From NCBI GenBank assembly GCA_030765125.1, contig JAVCDD010000128.1, positions 1 to 44,519 on the forward strand: DNA of 44,519 nt, given 5' to 3'. Numbering within the stretch: position 1 is the first letter of the stretch; each line of letters opens with the position of its first letter. The notes under the pieces were generated by a model that was not told the origin of the DNA, searched no databases, and worked only from the letters and a program-made list of their open reading frames with translations. Made by a program: the position numbers and the translations under genes. Positions 1-7,320 of the stretch are shown in pieces. This DNA is from Candidatus Hatepunaea meridiana (GTDB taxonomy: Bacteria; Electryoneota; AABM5-125-24; Hatepunaeales; Hatepunaeaceae).

Positions 1-390
1 AACCAATTAAACTAACATACTGATTTATCAATAGGATGTCTTTATCAAACTTTAAACTGGATTCCCGTCTTCACGGGAATGACAGTGATTGAGCGTATTT
101 AACAACTATACAGGGACATTATCAATTTTTTCACCACGAAGTGAAAATAAGGGGACAGTATACCTATTTTTTCTATGGATTGTCGTTATTACTAAGAGTA
201 TTTATAAAAATAGGTATACTGTCCCCTTATTTTCTACGCGAAGAACATGAAGAAATTATTAATGTATTTTAATTTACAGAGCTTTGCATACTGTTGTATT
301 GCTATATTGCTGAATCATTACGAATCCCTTAAACTATTTCAAACAATCAAACAATCAAACAATTTAATCCGTTTAATCTGTTGTGAATTA
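1..390. other. intergenic region with repeats, no gene supported
   Basis: No convincing coding sequence is present; the short frame at 247-438 lies beside a repeat and has no recognisable product or ribosome binding site. The stretch holds a small palindrome at about 60-80 (ATTCCCGT/ACGGGAAT) and one 92-bp palindromic element at 143-234, listed separately. Confidence 0.6.
143..234. repeat. REP/RAYT-like palindromic element, copy 1
   Basis: This is an imperfect palindrome whose arms read GGGGACAGTATACCTATTTT and its reverse complement, around a short unpaired centre. Two further copies lie at 4027-4113 and 13758-13845. GGGGACAGTATACC ends resemble repeats mobilised by REP-associated tyrosine transposases, but no such transposase is in the window, so the class is inferred. 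Confidence 0.75.
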
Positions 391-909
391 TTAAGCTCCA
401 CTTTCAGCCGCAGGCGGTGTAAACACCCTCTTCCCTAACTCCTGATCTATCATAAAAGTGCCCGGACCAAAGTCGCCTATCATTTTCAATTTCTGCAACA
501 CGGCGTCCACTGAAGCCTCCTCCTCCACCTGTTCGGAAATGAACCATTGGAGGAAGTTGTAGGTAGCGTTGTCTTTTTCTGTCCTTGCCAGTTCAACCAG
601 ATCGTTGATCAGGCTGGTGACCTTCTGCTCGTGTTTGTAAGTAAATTCGAACACGTCCAGTGTCGAATCCCAATCTGTTTCAGGTTTATCAATTGCCTGC
701 ATAATCACTCTGCCACCACGCTCGTTGATATAGTTGTAGAACTTCTGCGCGTGAAACAGTTCCTCTTGAGTCTGAATCTTCATCCAGTTGGAGAAGCCGG
801 TCAGATTGAGTGACTCGAAATATGCCGCCATTGACGTATATAAATAAGCTGAATATATCTCAGCGTTTAACTGCGTATTGAGCGCATCGTCCATTTTTTT
901 TGGTAACAA
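391..909 (-). CDS. ftnA: ferritin (bacterial FtnA type)
   Basis: Non-heme ferritin of 172 residues, the usual length. It is expected to form a cytoplasmic 24-subunit shell that oxidises ferrous iron and stores it as a mineral. The helical bundle carries the expected diiron residues: NAEIYSAYLY near the N-terminus, EELFHAQKFYNYI in the second helix and WFISEQVEEEA in the third. The start is taken as a TTG at 909, because it begins the family N-terminus LPKKMDDALN, has GGGAG six bases upstream and sits one base after the desulfoferrodoxin stop. A longer frame to 975 would overlap that gene and adds unrelated sequence. It is the last gene of the minus-strand peroxide/iron cluster and is probably translated together with desulfoferrodoxin. 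Confidence 0.93.
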   Translation of the reverse strand: MLPKKMDDALNTQLNAEIYSAYLYTSMAAYFESLNLTGFSNWMKIQTQEELFHAQKFYNYINERGGRVIMQAIDKPETDWDSTLDVFEFTYKHEQKVTSLINDLVELARTEKDNATYNFLQWFISEQVEEEASVDAVLQKLKMIGDFGPGTFMIDQELGKRVFTPPAAESGA

Positions 910-910
910 A

Positions 911-1288
911 TTATTCTCCCTTCCAGACGCCGTGCATATTGCATAGCTCACGGGTTGAAACGTTATCTGCTTCAATGCAGAAAGTCGCTTCGGGTTTGTC
1001 GTCAGGTTTCAGGAACTTGCGATAGGCAACGCCATCTGCAATCAGTTCGATCCATTCGATATAATGGGCTTCCATCATCGGATGCTCCACGCTGCCAACC
1101 GTTACTTTATAACCGTCCTCGGTCTTCTCAATGACCGGAATGTGTTTTTCAGTTGCTGCGTCGGTTGTGCTTTCTTCCAAATAGATCATCGGCTTCCCAC
1201 AGCAGACAAGTTTACCTGCGCCTTTGTGGATGACTTCCACTATGTTGCCGCAGATTTCGCATTTATAGACTTGCAGTAAAGCTGTCAT
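911..1288 (-). CDS. dfx: desulfoferrodoxin (2Fe superoxide reductase)
   Basis: Superoxide reductase of 125 residues, which reduces superoxide to hydrogen peroxide without releasing oxygen, as anaerobes do. The N-terminal desulforedoxin domain has four cysteines for center I (C10, C13, C29, C30). The C-terminal domain carries the center II ligands: the His in EKHIPVI, two in EHPMMEAHY, and the Cys and His in CNMHGVW near the end. The start at 1288 begins [15 protein letters not shown] with GAGGG upstream; the longer frame to 1408 only reads through a repeat. Ferritin follows after one base, so superoxide removal and iron storage are coupled. The peroxide produced would be handled by rubrerythrin at 1990-2562. 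Confidence 0.95.
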   Translation of the reverse strand: MTALLQVYKCEICGNIVEVIHKGAGKLVCCGKPMIYLEESTTDAATEKHIPVIEKTEDGYKVTVGSVEHPMMEAHYIEWIELIADGVAYRKFLKPDDKPEATFCIEADNVSTRELCNMHGVWKGE

Positions 1289-1315
1289 TTTTCCCTCATA
1301 GTTTAAAATTTTTCC

Positions 1316-1371
1316 ACCGCAGAGTTCGCAGAGAACGCTGAGTCTTTTAAAAACTCTGTGCCCTCTGCGGT
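1316..1371. repeat. palindromic intergenic repeat (ACCGCAGAG arms), copy 1
   Basis: The arms ACCGCAGAG (1316-1324) and CTCTGCGGT (1363-1371) enclose a related GCAGAGAACGCTGAG core. A second copy lies at 1918-1981, so two gaps of the same cluster carry the same element. Confidence 0.7.
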
Positions 1372-1463
1372 AAGAATTATTAGACATCCTGCTGGCAGAT
1401 GCCCTCATCTGTCAGCACACAAACGATTATGCCGTAATTCTTGATGTCGGTGATCCAAACGGT

Positions 1464-1901
1464 TTAACCGTAGGGATACATTCCCTTTTTAATTGTCTCC
1501 AGGGATGCCAAAATGGTATTGTGTTTCTGCTCATCGATCATCAGATAATTCAGCAGATACTCGTGAATAACCATCTTTCTTCCCTTAAGCGCCTCCAGCG
1601 CTTCCTCAGCAAGTTTGATGGTGTTCTTCTCTATTTCGATGTGCTTTTCAACGCCATCCCAGATTACTTCCAATTCGTCAGGATTAAGGGTGATGGTCTT
1701 GCCTTCAAGTATATCAACCATAAAATCCTGCACGCGATAGTGGAATTGCGAATCCCTCTGGATTAATTCCATTACCATCCGAATGACGGGATTGTCTGTT
1801 TTGTCAATAACGTTGCCTGTAGAAGCAACCGATGCATCCTCGACCTTCTTCCAGCGGTTCAGGATGTCAACTAATTTTTCCTGTAGTTCTTTTGTACTCA
1901 T
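1464..1901 (-). CDS. ferritin-like helical protein, probably diiron
   Basis: A 145-residue, almost wholly helical, soluble protein. It has spaced acidic and histidine residues of the ferritin-like kind: MELIQRDSQFHYRVQDF, then VEKHIEIEKNTIKLAEEAL, then LMIDEQKHNTIL with an ExxH-like arrangement. It lacks a rubredoxin domain and a signal peptide. The start at 1901 (MSTKELQ) has GAGGT five bases upstream; the frame open to 1919 has no better site. It lies between rubrerythrin and desulfoferrodoxin on the same strand, separated from each by a copy of the ACCGCAGAG repeat. A role in peroxide or iron handling follows from context; its exact family is not recognised, and diiron binding is inferred from residue spacing only. 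Confidence 0.8.
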   Translation of the reverse strand: MSTKELQEKLVDILNRWKKVEDASVASTGNVIDKTDNPVIRMVMELIQRDSQFHYRVQDFMVDILEGKTITLNPDELEVIWDGVEKHIEIEKNTIKLAEEALEALKGRKMVIHEYLLNYLMIDEQKHNTILASLETIKKGMYPYG

Positions 1902-1917
1902 TAGTACCTCTTTTTTC

Positions 1918-1981
1918 ACCGCAGAGCACGCTGAGAACGCTAAGTCTTTAAAAACTCTGTGTCCTCTGCGCTCTCTGCGGT
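1918..1981. repeat. palindromic intergenic repeat (ACCGCAGAG arms), copy 2
   Basis: The arms ACCGCAGAG (1918-1926) and CTCTGCGGT (1973-1981) match the copy at 1316-1371, including the inner GAGAACGCT-AGTCTTT-AAAAACTCTGTG core. Confidence 0.7.
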
Positions 1982-1989
1982 AGATTTTT

Positions 1990-2562
1990 TTACCAATTCT
2001 CGCCTAAAAGCTCGAAATGCGCTTGTGGGTGGGCGCAAGCCGGGCATTCCTCGGGGGCTTCGGTTCCCTCATGTAAGTAACCGCAGTTACGGCAGCGCCA
2101 GATTACCACACCATCCCGCTTGAAGACACTACCGGCTTTGATGTTTGCTGCCATTTCAACGTAACGCTTCTCGTGCTGCTTCTCTGCAACAGCAATAGCT
2201 TCAAAGACTTCAGCGATGACATCAAAGCCTTCTTCGCGGGCAACCTTGGCAAATTCGGGATACATAATTGTATGCTCGTAGTTTTCGCCGGAAGCGGAAG
2301 CCATAAGGTTGTCGTAAGTGCTGCCGATAACACCCGCCGGAAATGAGCCGGTGATCTCGACCTCACCACCTTCAAGGAACTTGAACAACCGTTTAGCGTG
2401 TTCTTTTTCCTGGTTGGCGGTCTCTTCAAAGATGCTGTTTATCTGGACGTAGCCGTCCTTCTTCGCCTGGCCGGCAAAGAAAGAATAGCGATTCCGCGCC
2501 TGCGATTCACCAGCGAAAGCAGCCATTATATTTTTTTCTGTTTTTGATCCTTTTAGATCCAT
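1990..2562 (-). CDS. rbr: rubrerythrin
   Basis: Classic 190-residue rubrerythrin, a cytoplasmic NADH-linked peroxidase that reduces hydrogen peroxide to water at a diiron site. The N-terminal four-helix domain carries the diiron residues ([41 protein letters not shown]). The C-terminal rubredoxin domain has C157, C160, C173 and C176 (CRNCGY and CPACAHP), which bind the electron-transfer iron. The start at 2562 ([11 protein letters not shown]) has AAGGAG a few bases upstream. Together with desulfoferrodoxin and ferritin downstream it completes the superoxide-to-peroxide-to-water route of anaerobes. A sequence with one perfect PerR-box half lies just upstream (2581-2595), suggesting peroxide control. 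Confidence 0.97.
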   Translation of the reverse strand: MDLKGSKTEKNIMAAFAGESQARNRYSFFAGQAKKDGYVQINSIFEETANQEKEHAKRLFKFLEGGEVEITGSFPAGVIGSTYDNLMASASGENYEHTIMYPEFAKVAREEGFDVIAEVFEAIAVAEKQHEKRYVEMAANIKAGSVFKRDGVVIWRCRNCGYLHEGTEAPEECPACAHPQAHFELLGENW

Positions 2563-2580
2563 TGGTTCTCCTTTATTCCG

Positions 2581-2595
2581 AATTTACTATTATAA
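2581..2595. promoter_or_regulatory. possible degenerate PerR/Fur box upstream of rubrerythrin
   Basis: On the minus strand the site reads TTATAATAGTAAATT. The first half matches the PerR consensus TTATAATNATTATAA perfectly; the second half matches only 2 of 7. It lies about 20-30 bases before the rubrerythrin start. Its regulator would be the PerR-like protein at 4637-5050, by inference. Confidence 0.3.
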
Positions 2596-2757
2596 TTTCG
2601 GTTATGCCTTTAGCTCAGCAATGTATAAAATTAATAACACCGGAGTAGCGAAGCTTCGGGATGGCAGCAGGGAAATCTAGGATCAGTATACTTATTTACT
2701 AATATTCTCATGCTTTTCAAAGGCATAGGATAGAATTAGTATACCTTCACTAAATTT

Positions 2758-2961
2758 CTATAGAACTTTCTTCCCTGCAACGGTAATGCTATACTTGCAT
2801 CTTGCAGGATTTTCAACTAAGCCTTTGTTTTTCAAGCTCTTTATTTTGCTGGTTACCTTCTTCGATTCTAAACATGAGGCTTCAGCTATCTTTTTTCCTG
2901 ACGAGGGTTTTGATAAATCAGCCAAAGCAGTGAGTATTTTTTTTCCTTCTTCGTCTATCAT
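2758..2961 (-). CDS. small winged-helix DNA-binding protein
   Basis: A 67-residue protein that looks like a bare winged helix-turn-helix. A first helix (EEGKKILTALADL) is followed by SSGKKIAEASCL, a recognition-type helix (ESKKVTSKIKSLKNKGLV) and a short basic wing (ARCKYSITVAGKKVL). It would bind DNA in the cytoplasm and may regulate the surrounding ferritin-like genes. Its start lies 15 bases after the stop of the gene at 2977-3486, so the two are probably cotranscribed. No ligand-binding or metal-binding domain is fused to it, although two cysteines (in EASCL and ARCKY) could respond to redox state. No family name can be given with confidence; the fold call rests on pattern only. Confidence 0.7.
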   Translation of the reverse strand: MIDEEGKKILTALADLSKPSSGKKIAEASCLESKKVTSKIKSLKNKGLVENPARCKYSITVAGKKVL

Positions 2962-2976
2962 TTCAGGTCATTTCGT

Positions 2977-3486
2977 TTATCCTGCTTCAAGATTGAATTC
3001 CGCAAAGTCAAACCAGAAACCGGTGCCCTCCATGGCGTCAATCTCTGCTTGAACGATTGCGGTGTGAGCGTCCTCAATTATAAGGAAGCGGCGGAACATC
3101 GCCTGGGCTTCGTCCTCAAGTCCGTCAACCAATTTCCGGTAGTGGTCGCTGACTTCCTCTTCCAATTTCAAGGCGCTCTTCATCATCCTGATCTCATTTG
3201 AATAATCGCGATCAAGATTAAGCTTCTGCATACGCGCCTTGCCTTCCTCAATCCATTGCCGGGAAGGCAGCGTACTTTTGAGTTCGACGCTGTCGAGACA
3301 TCCGTTTGCACGCCAGCGTTTCAGGCGTGATTCAAGGTAATCAACATGCCCCTGCTCTTCCTCGCCAAGCGCCCCGAATATCTCCCTCCCTTTAGGATCG
3401 TCAGTGTTTTTGCTTGCCTGGAAGTAATAATCCCGAACCTTGCGCTCATAATCGAGAGCGCTGATAATGGCTTCTTCAACGGTCAT
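2977..3486 (-). CDS. rubrerythrin-like ferritin-fold protein
   Basis: A 169-residue helical protein with two half-repeats of the rubrerythrin/ferritin-like fold. The first half has YERKVRDYYFQA and GEEEQGHVDYLESRL; the second has LKLEEEVSDHYRKLV and IEDAHTAIVQAEID. Each half thus supplies an E plus an ExxH-type pair for a diiron site. It has no rubredoxin domain and no signal peptide. The start follows the stop of the upstream gene by one base, with AAGGAC upstream, which indicates translational coupling with the similar protein at 3488-3937. It is likely a peroxide-reducing or iron-binding protein of the rubrerythrin superfamily; substrate and electron donor are unknown. Confidence 0.85.
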   Translation of the reverse strand: MTVEEAIISALDYERKVRDYYFQASKNTDDPKGREIFGALGEEEQGHVDYLESRLKRWRANGCLDSVELKSTLPSRQWIEEGKARMQKLNLDRDYSNEIRMMKSALKLEEEVSDHYRKLVDGLEDEAQAMFRRFLIIEDAHTAIVQAEIDAMEGTGFWFDFAEFNLEAG

Positions 3487-3487
3487 T

Positions 3488-3937
3488 TCAGTTGTCCTTT
3501 ATTATTTCATCATATTCTATTTCAAAGCGCAGCTTGTGTTTTGCTTCTTCCTGAGCTAATAATAATAAGGTGTCGCGTAAATTCTCGTAGGTAACTTCAG
3601 CAGCAAGATCGGTATAGAGCTTATAAGCAGCCTTTTCCTGTTTCATTGCCACTATAAGAGCTTGCTGGAAATCCATACCCGGACTTGGTTCAACGTCAAC
3701 CAGATAATCCCCGATTTTCAGATCGACTGTTTCTTTGAGAAATGGTGCATCAAATTCACTTTCCTTGATCGCAATCAGTTTGGCTTTGTGCCCCAATTCC
3801 TCGCGAGCAAAGTCCTCGAATACAGCGCTCATACTGGGACGATCCATTTTGGCTGCCAAGTCGATATAGAAATCGTACGCTTCTTCTTCGCGTTTGATAG
3901 CGAAATCAATTACCTCTTCTACTATTTCGAAGTTCAT
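3488..3937 (-). CDS. rubrerythrin-like ferritin-fold protein
   Basis: A 149-residue cytoplasmic helical protein of the rubrerythrin-like superfamily. Diiron-type residues appear twice: REEEAYDFYIDLA with REELGHKAKL, and QEKAAYKLYTDLA with QEEAKHKLRFEIEYD. The rubredoxin domain is absent, so it would need a separate electron donor, or it binds iron rather than reducing peroxide. The start at 3937 has AGGAG upstream. It is the first gene of a compact minus-strand operon with 2977-3486 and 2758-2961. A Fur/PerR-like box at 3963-3977 lies in its upstream region. It is similar in layout to 4135-4623, so the cluster probably grew by duplication. Confidence 0.87.
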   Translation of the reverse strand: MNFEIVEEVIDFAIKREEEAYDFYIDLAAKMDRPSMSAVFEDFAREELGHKAKLIAIKESEFDAPFLKETVDLKIGDYLVDVEPSPGMDFQQALIVAMKQEKAAYKLYTDLAAEVTYENLRDTLLLLAQEEAKHKLRFEIEYDEIIKDN

Positions 3938-3962
3938 TGTTTCTCCTTATGTAGTGTATTTT

Positions 3963-3977
3963 GAAAAATAATTACAA
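3963..3977. promoter_or_regulatory. candidate PerR/Fur box
   Basis: Read on the minus strand this is TTGTAATTATTTTTC, matching 10 of the 14 defined positions of the PerR consensus TTATAATNATTATAA. It lies 26-40 bases before the start of the ferritin-like gene at 3488-3937. The AT-rich background makes chance matches possible. Confidence 0.4.
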
Positions 3978-4026
3978 TACTGATATTTAAACATTCCCGA
4001 AGGTAATGAATGTGAATAACGGCGTG

Positions 4027-4113
4027 AAATATGGGGACAGTATAACTATTTTTCTATAGACTATCGGTCATTCTAAAAACACTTATAAAAATAGGTATAC
4101 TGTCCCCATATTT
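4027..4113. repeat. REP/RAYT-like palindromic element, copy 2
   Basis: The arms AAATATGGGGACAGTATAAC and GGTATACTGTCCCCATATTT pair around a centre with CTATAGACTATCGGTCATTC. It is nearly identical to the copy at 13758-13845 and close to 143-234. It sits between two ferritin-like genes. Confidence 0.8.
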
Positions 4114-4134
4114 AAACAATCCCTTCGGAGTTTT

Positions 4135-4623
4135 TTACGGTCCTACCAACATAATATCCGCACCGTCAATATCAAACCATTGTGGGTATTTTGTAATCGA
4201 GTCATACTCTGTCTGGAGCAGTCGCTCATGACCACGCTCAAATTCAGCGAGATACTCAAGTACGCGTTTACCGGAAGGATCGGTTGCAAGTTTAGCCGCA
4301 TCAGCATAAAATACTTGTGCTTCCTGCTCTTTTCTAATTGCAAGCTGAAGTATTTCCGGCAATGACAACTCTTCATCCGATTTACCGGATTCGCGAGGAG
4401 CTTCTTTAGGCAATGGCGGCTTCTCTTCACCAGTGTATTTGCAAAGCATTCCGTAGAGAAGCTCGCGATGAGCCTTCTCCTCATTTGCCAGCGAATTGAA
4501 TTTCTCCTGCACTAATGGGTTCTTAACCCGCGAGGCAAACAGTTGATAGCGTTTGTAGGCTTCGACCTCCTGCATTACTGCTTGTCCGAGAACTTCTATA
4601 ATAGTTAGATCAGATGCTAACAT
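4135..4623 (-). CDS. rubrerythrin-like ferritin-fold protein
   Basis: A 162-residue protein of two ferritin-like half-repeats. Residues of a possible diiron site are QEVEAYKRYQLFA with NEEKAHRELLYG, and KEQEAQVFYADAA with AEFERGHERLLQTEYD. A proline- and charge-rich linker (EEKPPLPKEAPRESGKSDEE) joins the halves. The start at 4623 has AAGGA upstream and lies 13 bases after the PerR-like gene, so the two form an operon under the promoter and box at 5068-5121. It would act in the cytoplasm in peroxide or iron handling; enzymatic activity is not proven by sequence. It has no rubredoxin domain, like its neighbours at 2977 and 3488. Confidence 0.86.
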   Translation of the reverse strand: MLASDLTIIEVLGQAVMQEVEAYKRYQLFASRVKNPLVQEKFNSLANEEKAHRELLYGMLCKYTGEEKPPLPKEAPRESGKSDEELSLPEILQLAIRKEQEAQVFYADAAKLATDPSGKRVLEYLAEFERGHERLLQTEYDSITKYPQWFDIDGADIMLVGP

Positions 4624-4636
4624 TTGGATTCCTTGT

Positions 4637-5050
4637 TTAGTCTTTTGACTTTCGTTTTTTTTCTTTTGCCTTCATAATTTCATCCTTTTTCCTGCATTCA
4701 GAACACTTACCATAGAATTCTAACTTGTGACCAAGTATTTTGTAACCGTTGTCAGATATAGAATCTTGCATCGAGACAGTTGGAGCAAAATGAATATCAT
4801 CCACTCTACCACAGACAATACAACGAATATGAGTATGTTCTTCAGGATTGCCATCGAAACGCATCCGTGTACCGTCAATACTTAACTTCCGTATTTCACC
4901 CTGATCAGCAAGGTCTTCAAGATTGCGGTAAACTGTTCCTAAGCTAATATGAGGCAGCCGCTTACGCACCATTTCATAAACCATATCTGCAGTGGGATGA
5001 CTGGTGACCTTATGCAGCTCTTCGAGTATAACTTTCCTTTGCTTTGTCAT
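4637..5050 (-). CDS. perR: Fur-family regulator, PerR-like
   Basis: A 137-residue Fur-family repressor. The N-terminal winged helix contains the recognition segment HISLGTVYRNLEDL (about residues 34-47). The dimerisation domain holds the structural zinc cysteines C77/C80 and C116/C119. The regulatory metal ligands match PerR: H18, D66, H72, H74 and D84. An aspartate at the position of PerR Asp104, where Fur usually has glutamate, favours peroxide sensing by iron-catalysed histidine oxidation. The N-terminus is shorter than usual, starting directly at TKQRKVILEEL; no earlier start in frame is convincing. It heads an operon with the ferritin-like gene at 4135-4623. A near-consensus Fur/PerR box overlaps its own promoter region, predicting autorepression and control of the cluster. 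Confidence 0.88.
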   Translation of the reverse strand: MTKQRKVILEELHKVTSHPTADMVYEMVRKRLPHISLGTVYRNLEDLADQGEIRKLSIDGTRMRFDGNPEEHTHIRCIVCGRVDDIHFAPTVSMQDSISDNGYKILGHKLEFYGKCSECRKKDEIMKAKEKKRKSKD

Positions 5051-5067
5051 TTTTAATAAATATTAAA

Positions 5068-5082
5068 TAATAATGATTACTA
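5068..5082. promoter_or_regulatory. PerR/Fur box in the perR promoter region
   Basis: TAATAATGATTACTA matches 11 of the 14 defined positions of TTATAATNATTATAA and is itself a 7-1-7 inverted repeat. It lies just downstream of the -10 element at 5093-5098, where bound repressor would block initiation. It also lies only 18 bases from the perR start. Confidence 0.65.
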
Positions 5083-5092
5083 TTACTGAAAT

Positions 5093-5121
5093 AATATACG
5101 TAGCTTTTTTTTATTTGTCAA
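5093..5121 (-). promoter_or_regulatory. sigma-70 promoter of perR
   Basis: On the minus strand a perfect -35 TTGACA (5116-5121) is followed after 17 bases by -10 TATATT (5093-5098). This is the same TTGACA-N17-TATATT pattern seen at 22960-22988 and 23095-23123. Confidence 0.7.
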
Positions 5122-5155
5122 ACTGTTTTACAGATTTTTTAAATAAAATATAAAA

Positions 5156-5968
5156 TTATCCGAGAGCTACATCCAATATCATCATAACAGTAAAGCCGAT
5201 CATAACGCCTGCGGTTGCGATATGGGTGTTTCCATTGCGTTGAGCTTCAGGGATGACCTCCTCTGCAACCACGAAGATCATTGCACCAGCGGCGAAAGCG
5301 AGTGCATAAGGAAGGATTGAGCGAGAAGTTATAACAATGAAAGCTCCGATAACTCCCGCTACAGGTTCCGGCATACCTGATAATTGACCGTACCAAAAGC
5401 TCTTCGAGCGGGACATTCCTTCGCGTCTTAACGGCATCGAAACTATCATACCCTCGGGGAAGTTCTGAATGCCGATGCCCAATGCCAATGCAACTGCGCC
5501 GGGTAAAGTTGCCGAATCCAGTCCGGCAGCTACGGCGCCAAAAGCTACACCAACAGCAAGTCCTTCCGGGATATTATGCAATGTGATTGCCATAACCAGG
5601 AGGGTCGTTCGCTGCCAGTTTGTCTTTAAACCTTCCGCTTTTTCCACCGGATCACCTTGGTGGAGATGAGGCAGGATCATATCAACAATCCGCAAGAAGA
5701 TACCGCCCAACAAAAATCCTACTACTGCAGGCACCCAAACAGGTACAGGACCTCCCTCGGACATCTCGATTGCCGGAGCCAGTAATGACCAGTAACTGGC
5801 AGCAATCATCACACCAGCAGCAAAGCCGAGCATCCCATCCAGAACCTTCTTCGGCATATCCTTAGCAAAAAACACCACTGCTGCACCCAAGGCGGTCAGA
5901 AACCAGGTGAACCCGGTACCGAATAGGGTTTGAATGATGGGATTAAATTGTTCGAGGAATGTCAGCAT
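5156..5968 (-). CDS. ZIP-family metal transporter
   Basis: A 270-residue inner-membrane transporter of the ZIP family (ZupT/GufA-like), which imports divalent metals such as zinc, iron or manganese. About eight membrane segments are visible. The metal site is seen in the paired helices: TLHNIPEGLAVGVAFGA in one and GIGIQNFPEGMIVSMPL in the next. The cytoplasmic loop between early helices has a short histidine stretch (LPHLHQGD). No clear Shine-Dalgarno lies before the ATG at 5968. It is on the same strand as perR but upstream, and perR has its own promoter in the gap. Metal specificity cannot be read from the sequence; the position next to the iron cluster suggests iron or zinc. Confidence 0.93.
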   Translation of the reverse strand: MLTFLEQFNPIIQTLFGTGFTWFLTALGAAVVFFAKDMPKKVLDGMLGFAAGVMIAASYWSLLAPAIEMSEGGPVPVWVPAVVGFLLGGIFLRIVDMILPHLHQGDPVEKAEGLKTNWQRTTLLVMAITLHNIPEGLAVGVAFGAVAAGLDSATLPGAVALALGIGIQNFPEGMIVSMPLRREGMSRSKSFWYGQLSGMPEPVAGVIGAFIVITSRSILPYALAFAAGAMIFVVAEEVIPEAQRNGNTHIATAGVMIGFTVMMILDVALG

Positions 5969-6051
5969 TTTACTATTTTAGTAAATTAGTATGCAATTCA
6001 CAACAGATTATAATGATTGAACAGATAAAATAAAAGATATAGCAATCATTA

Positions 6052-6144
6052 GAGTTCGGAGTCCAGCCTTCAGGCTGCATTTGCATACAGTTCAGAGTCC
6101 TCGTTTTGGGAAATAAAACAGCCTGAAGGCTGGACTCTGAACTC
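6052..6144. repeat. palindromic intergenic repeat (TCCAGCCTTCAGGCTG family), copy 1
   Basis: The arms GAGTTCGGAGTCCAGCCTTC and the reverse complement ending GGACTCTGAACTC pair over more than 20 bases. The same element occurs at 38171-38262 inside the CRISPR-cas locus. Confidence 0.8.
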
Positions 6145-6148
6145 ATCA

Positions 6149-7147
6149 TCAATCCATCAACCTTTTATCTCCGGAAATCTCCTGTATATCCTTTATATCC
6201 TGCGTGACCTCCATAGATCCAAGATATTTCCCCTCCTGATCCCGAACGGCGAAGTATCTGATATAGACATACTTATCCTGTAGATGAATCCAGAAGCCGA
6301 CTTCATCCTTGGCGCCGCTCTTGAAATCTGCCAGTATCTGGTTGACCATATGAACGCTTTTTTGAGGATGGCAATTCTGAACCTTTGTGCCAATCGCAGC
6401 AACAGTTCTGACGAAGACAGCGTCTTTCACCTTGTTGAAATATCTGAAGGTGTCATCCTTGTCCACAAAGGTAATCTCAACCGGCAGGGTGTTCAGCATT
6501 GCGACGAGTTCCTCTGTCGAAAGCTGACCGGAACCGGTGTCTATCCCTCCGCTGTCCAATTTCTCTTCTGTCTTTGTTTCAGCCTTTTCCACCGTCGTTA
6601 AAGCAGACTTTGGCGAAAAACAGCAATACCCGATTTCGTTAAACTGACGGATTGTTTCCTGCCATTCCTCTTCAGTGAATAGTTTAAGCGCCATTGGGAA
6701 AAGGATTTTGTTTTCCTTATTGTAATGTGTCATAAGAAGGTCAAACAAGGCTATAGCATTGCTATTGAGCCTTGACTTAAAACTACTGAAATTCGCCTTG
6801 CCGACTTCTTCCATCAATGCGTAAATCTTCTTCTCACAATCTCGAATCTGATCGTGCTCCGCCCACATCTGCGAAGGTGGTCCACTGACGCCGTGCTTCT
6901 CCAGATAGGGGAAAAGAACATTTTCCTCGCGGAGGTAATGTTTCTGCGAAGCTTTGAAGTGATCTATTATTCCCGTGATCCTGGAACCCAGTTCTCTGGC
7001 TTCTTCAAAGCTGTTCAACTCCTTCAACGCTTCGGTTGACTTCACAAACTCAGCGGCAAAGCCAAGTACTGAATTATGTTCCTCCATCAAAGTATGGATG
7101 GGATGACCTTCAGGCGCGATACTTGGTGTATTTGGTATTTCGTTCAT
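6149..7147 (-). CDS. hemerythrin-PAS protein (DUF438-like)
   Basis: A 332-residue cytoplasmic protein. The N-terminal half is a hemerythrin HHE domain with the histidine pattern of an oxygen- or NO-binding diiron centre: HPIHTLMEEHNSVL, DHFKASQKHYLREENVLFPYL, WAEHDQIRDCEKK and THYNKENKILFP. A linker of about 40 residues leads to a C-terminal PAS domain (NTLPVEITFVDKDDTFRYF, then NCHPQKSVHMVNQIL and YFAVRDQEGKYLGSMEVTQD), the layout of the DUF438/PAS family. The start at 7147 (MNEIPNTP) has AGGAG eight bases upstream; the longer frame to 7225 is AT-rich filler. Such proteins are common in anaerobes and are thought to sense or scavenge oxygen or NO; the output partner is unknown. It is divergent from the gene at 7321. 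Confidence 0.9.
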   Translation of the reverse strand: MNEIPNTPSIAPEGHPIHTLMEEHNSVLGFAAEFVKSTEALKELNSFEEARELGSRITGIIDHFKASQKHYLREENVLFPYLEKHGVSGPPSQMWAEHDQIRDCEKKIYALMEEVGKANFSSFKSRLNSNAIALFDLLMTHYNKENKILFPMALKLFTEEEWQETIRQFNEIGYCCFSPKSALTTVEKAETKTEEKLDSGGIDTGSGQLSTEELVAMLNTLPVEITFVDKDDTFRYFNKVKDAVFVRTVAAIGTKVQNCHPQKSVHMVNQILADFKSGAKDEVGFWIHLQDKYVYIRYFAVRDQEGKYLGSMEVTQDIKDIQEISGDKRLMD

Positions 7148-7320
7148 TTGGATACTCCTGATTTGATAGAAAATGCAGTTATTCTTGTAATATGTCAATT
7201 TACACATATTATGATAAATATGCAATATTTATAGAGAATTACTTGCATTTAGGAATATTGATACTTATGTTACATATTACAACGATTGTTAACAGATTGT
7301 TTGCATAATCTTAGTATAAT

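Noticed and set aside
911-1408. Desulfoferrodoxin with a 40-residue N-terminal extension
   Set aside because: The extension reads through the ACCGCAGAG palindrome; the internal ATG at 1288 has a good Shine-Dalgarno and gives the normal family length.
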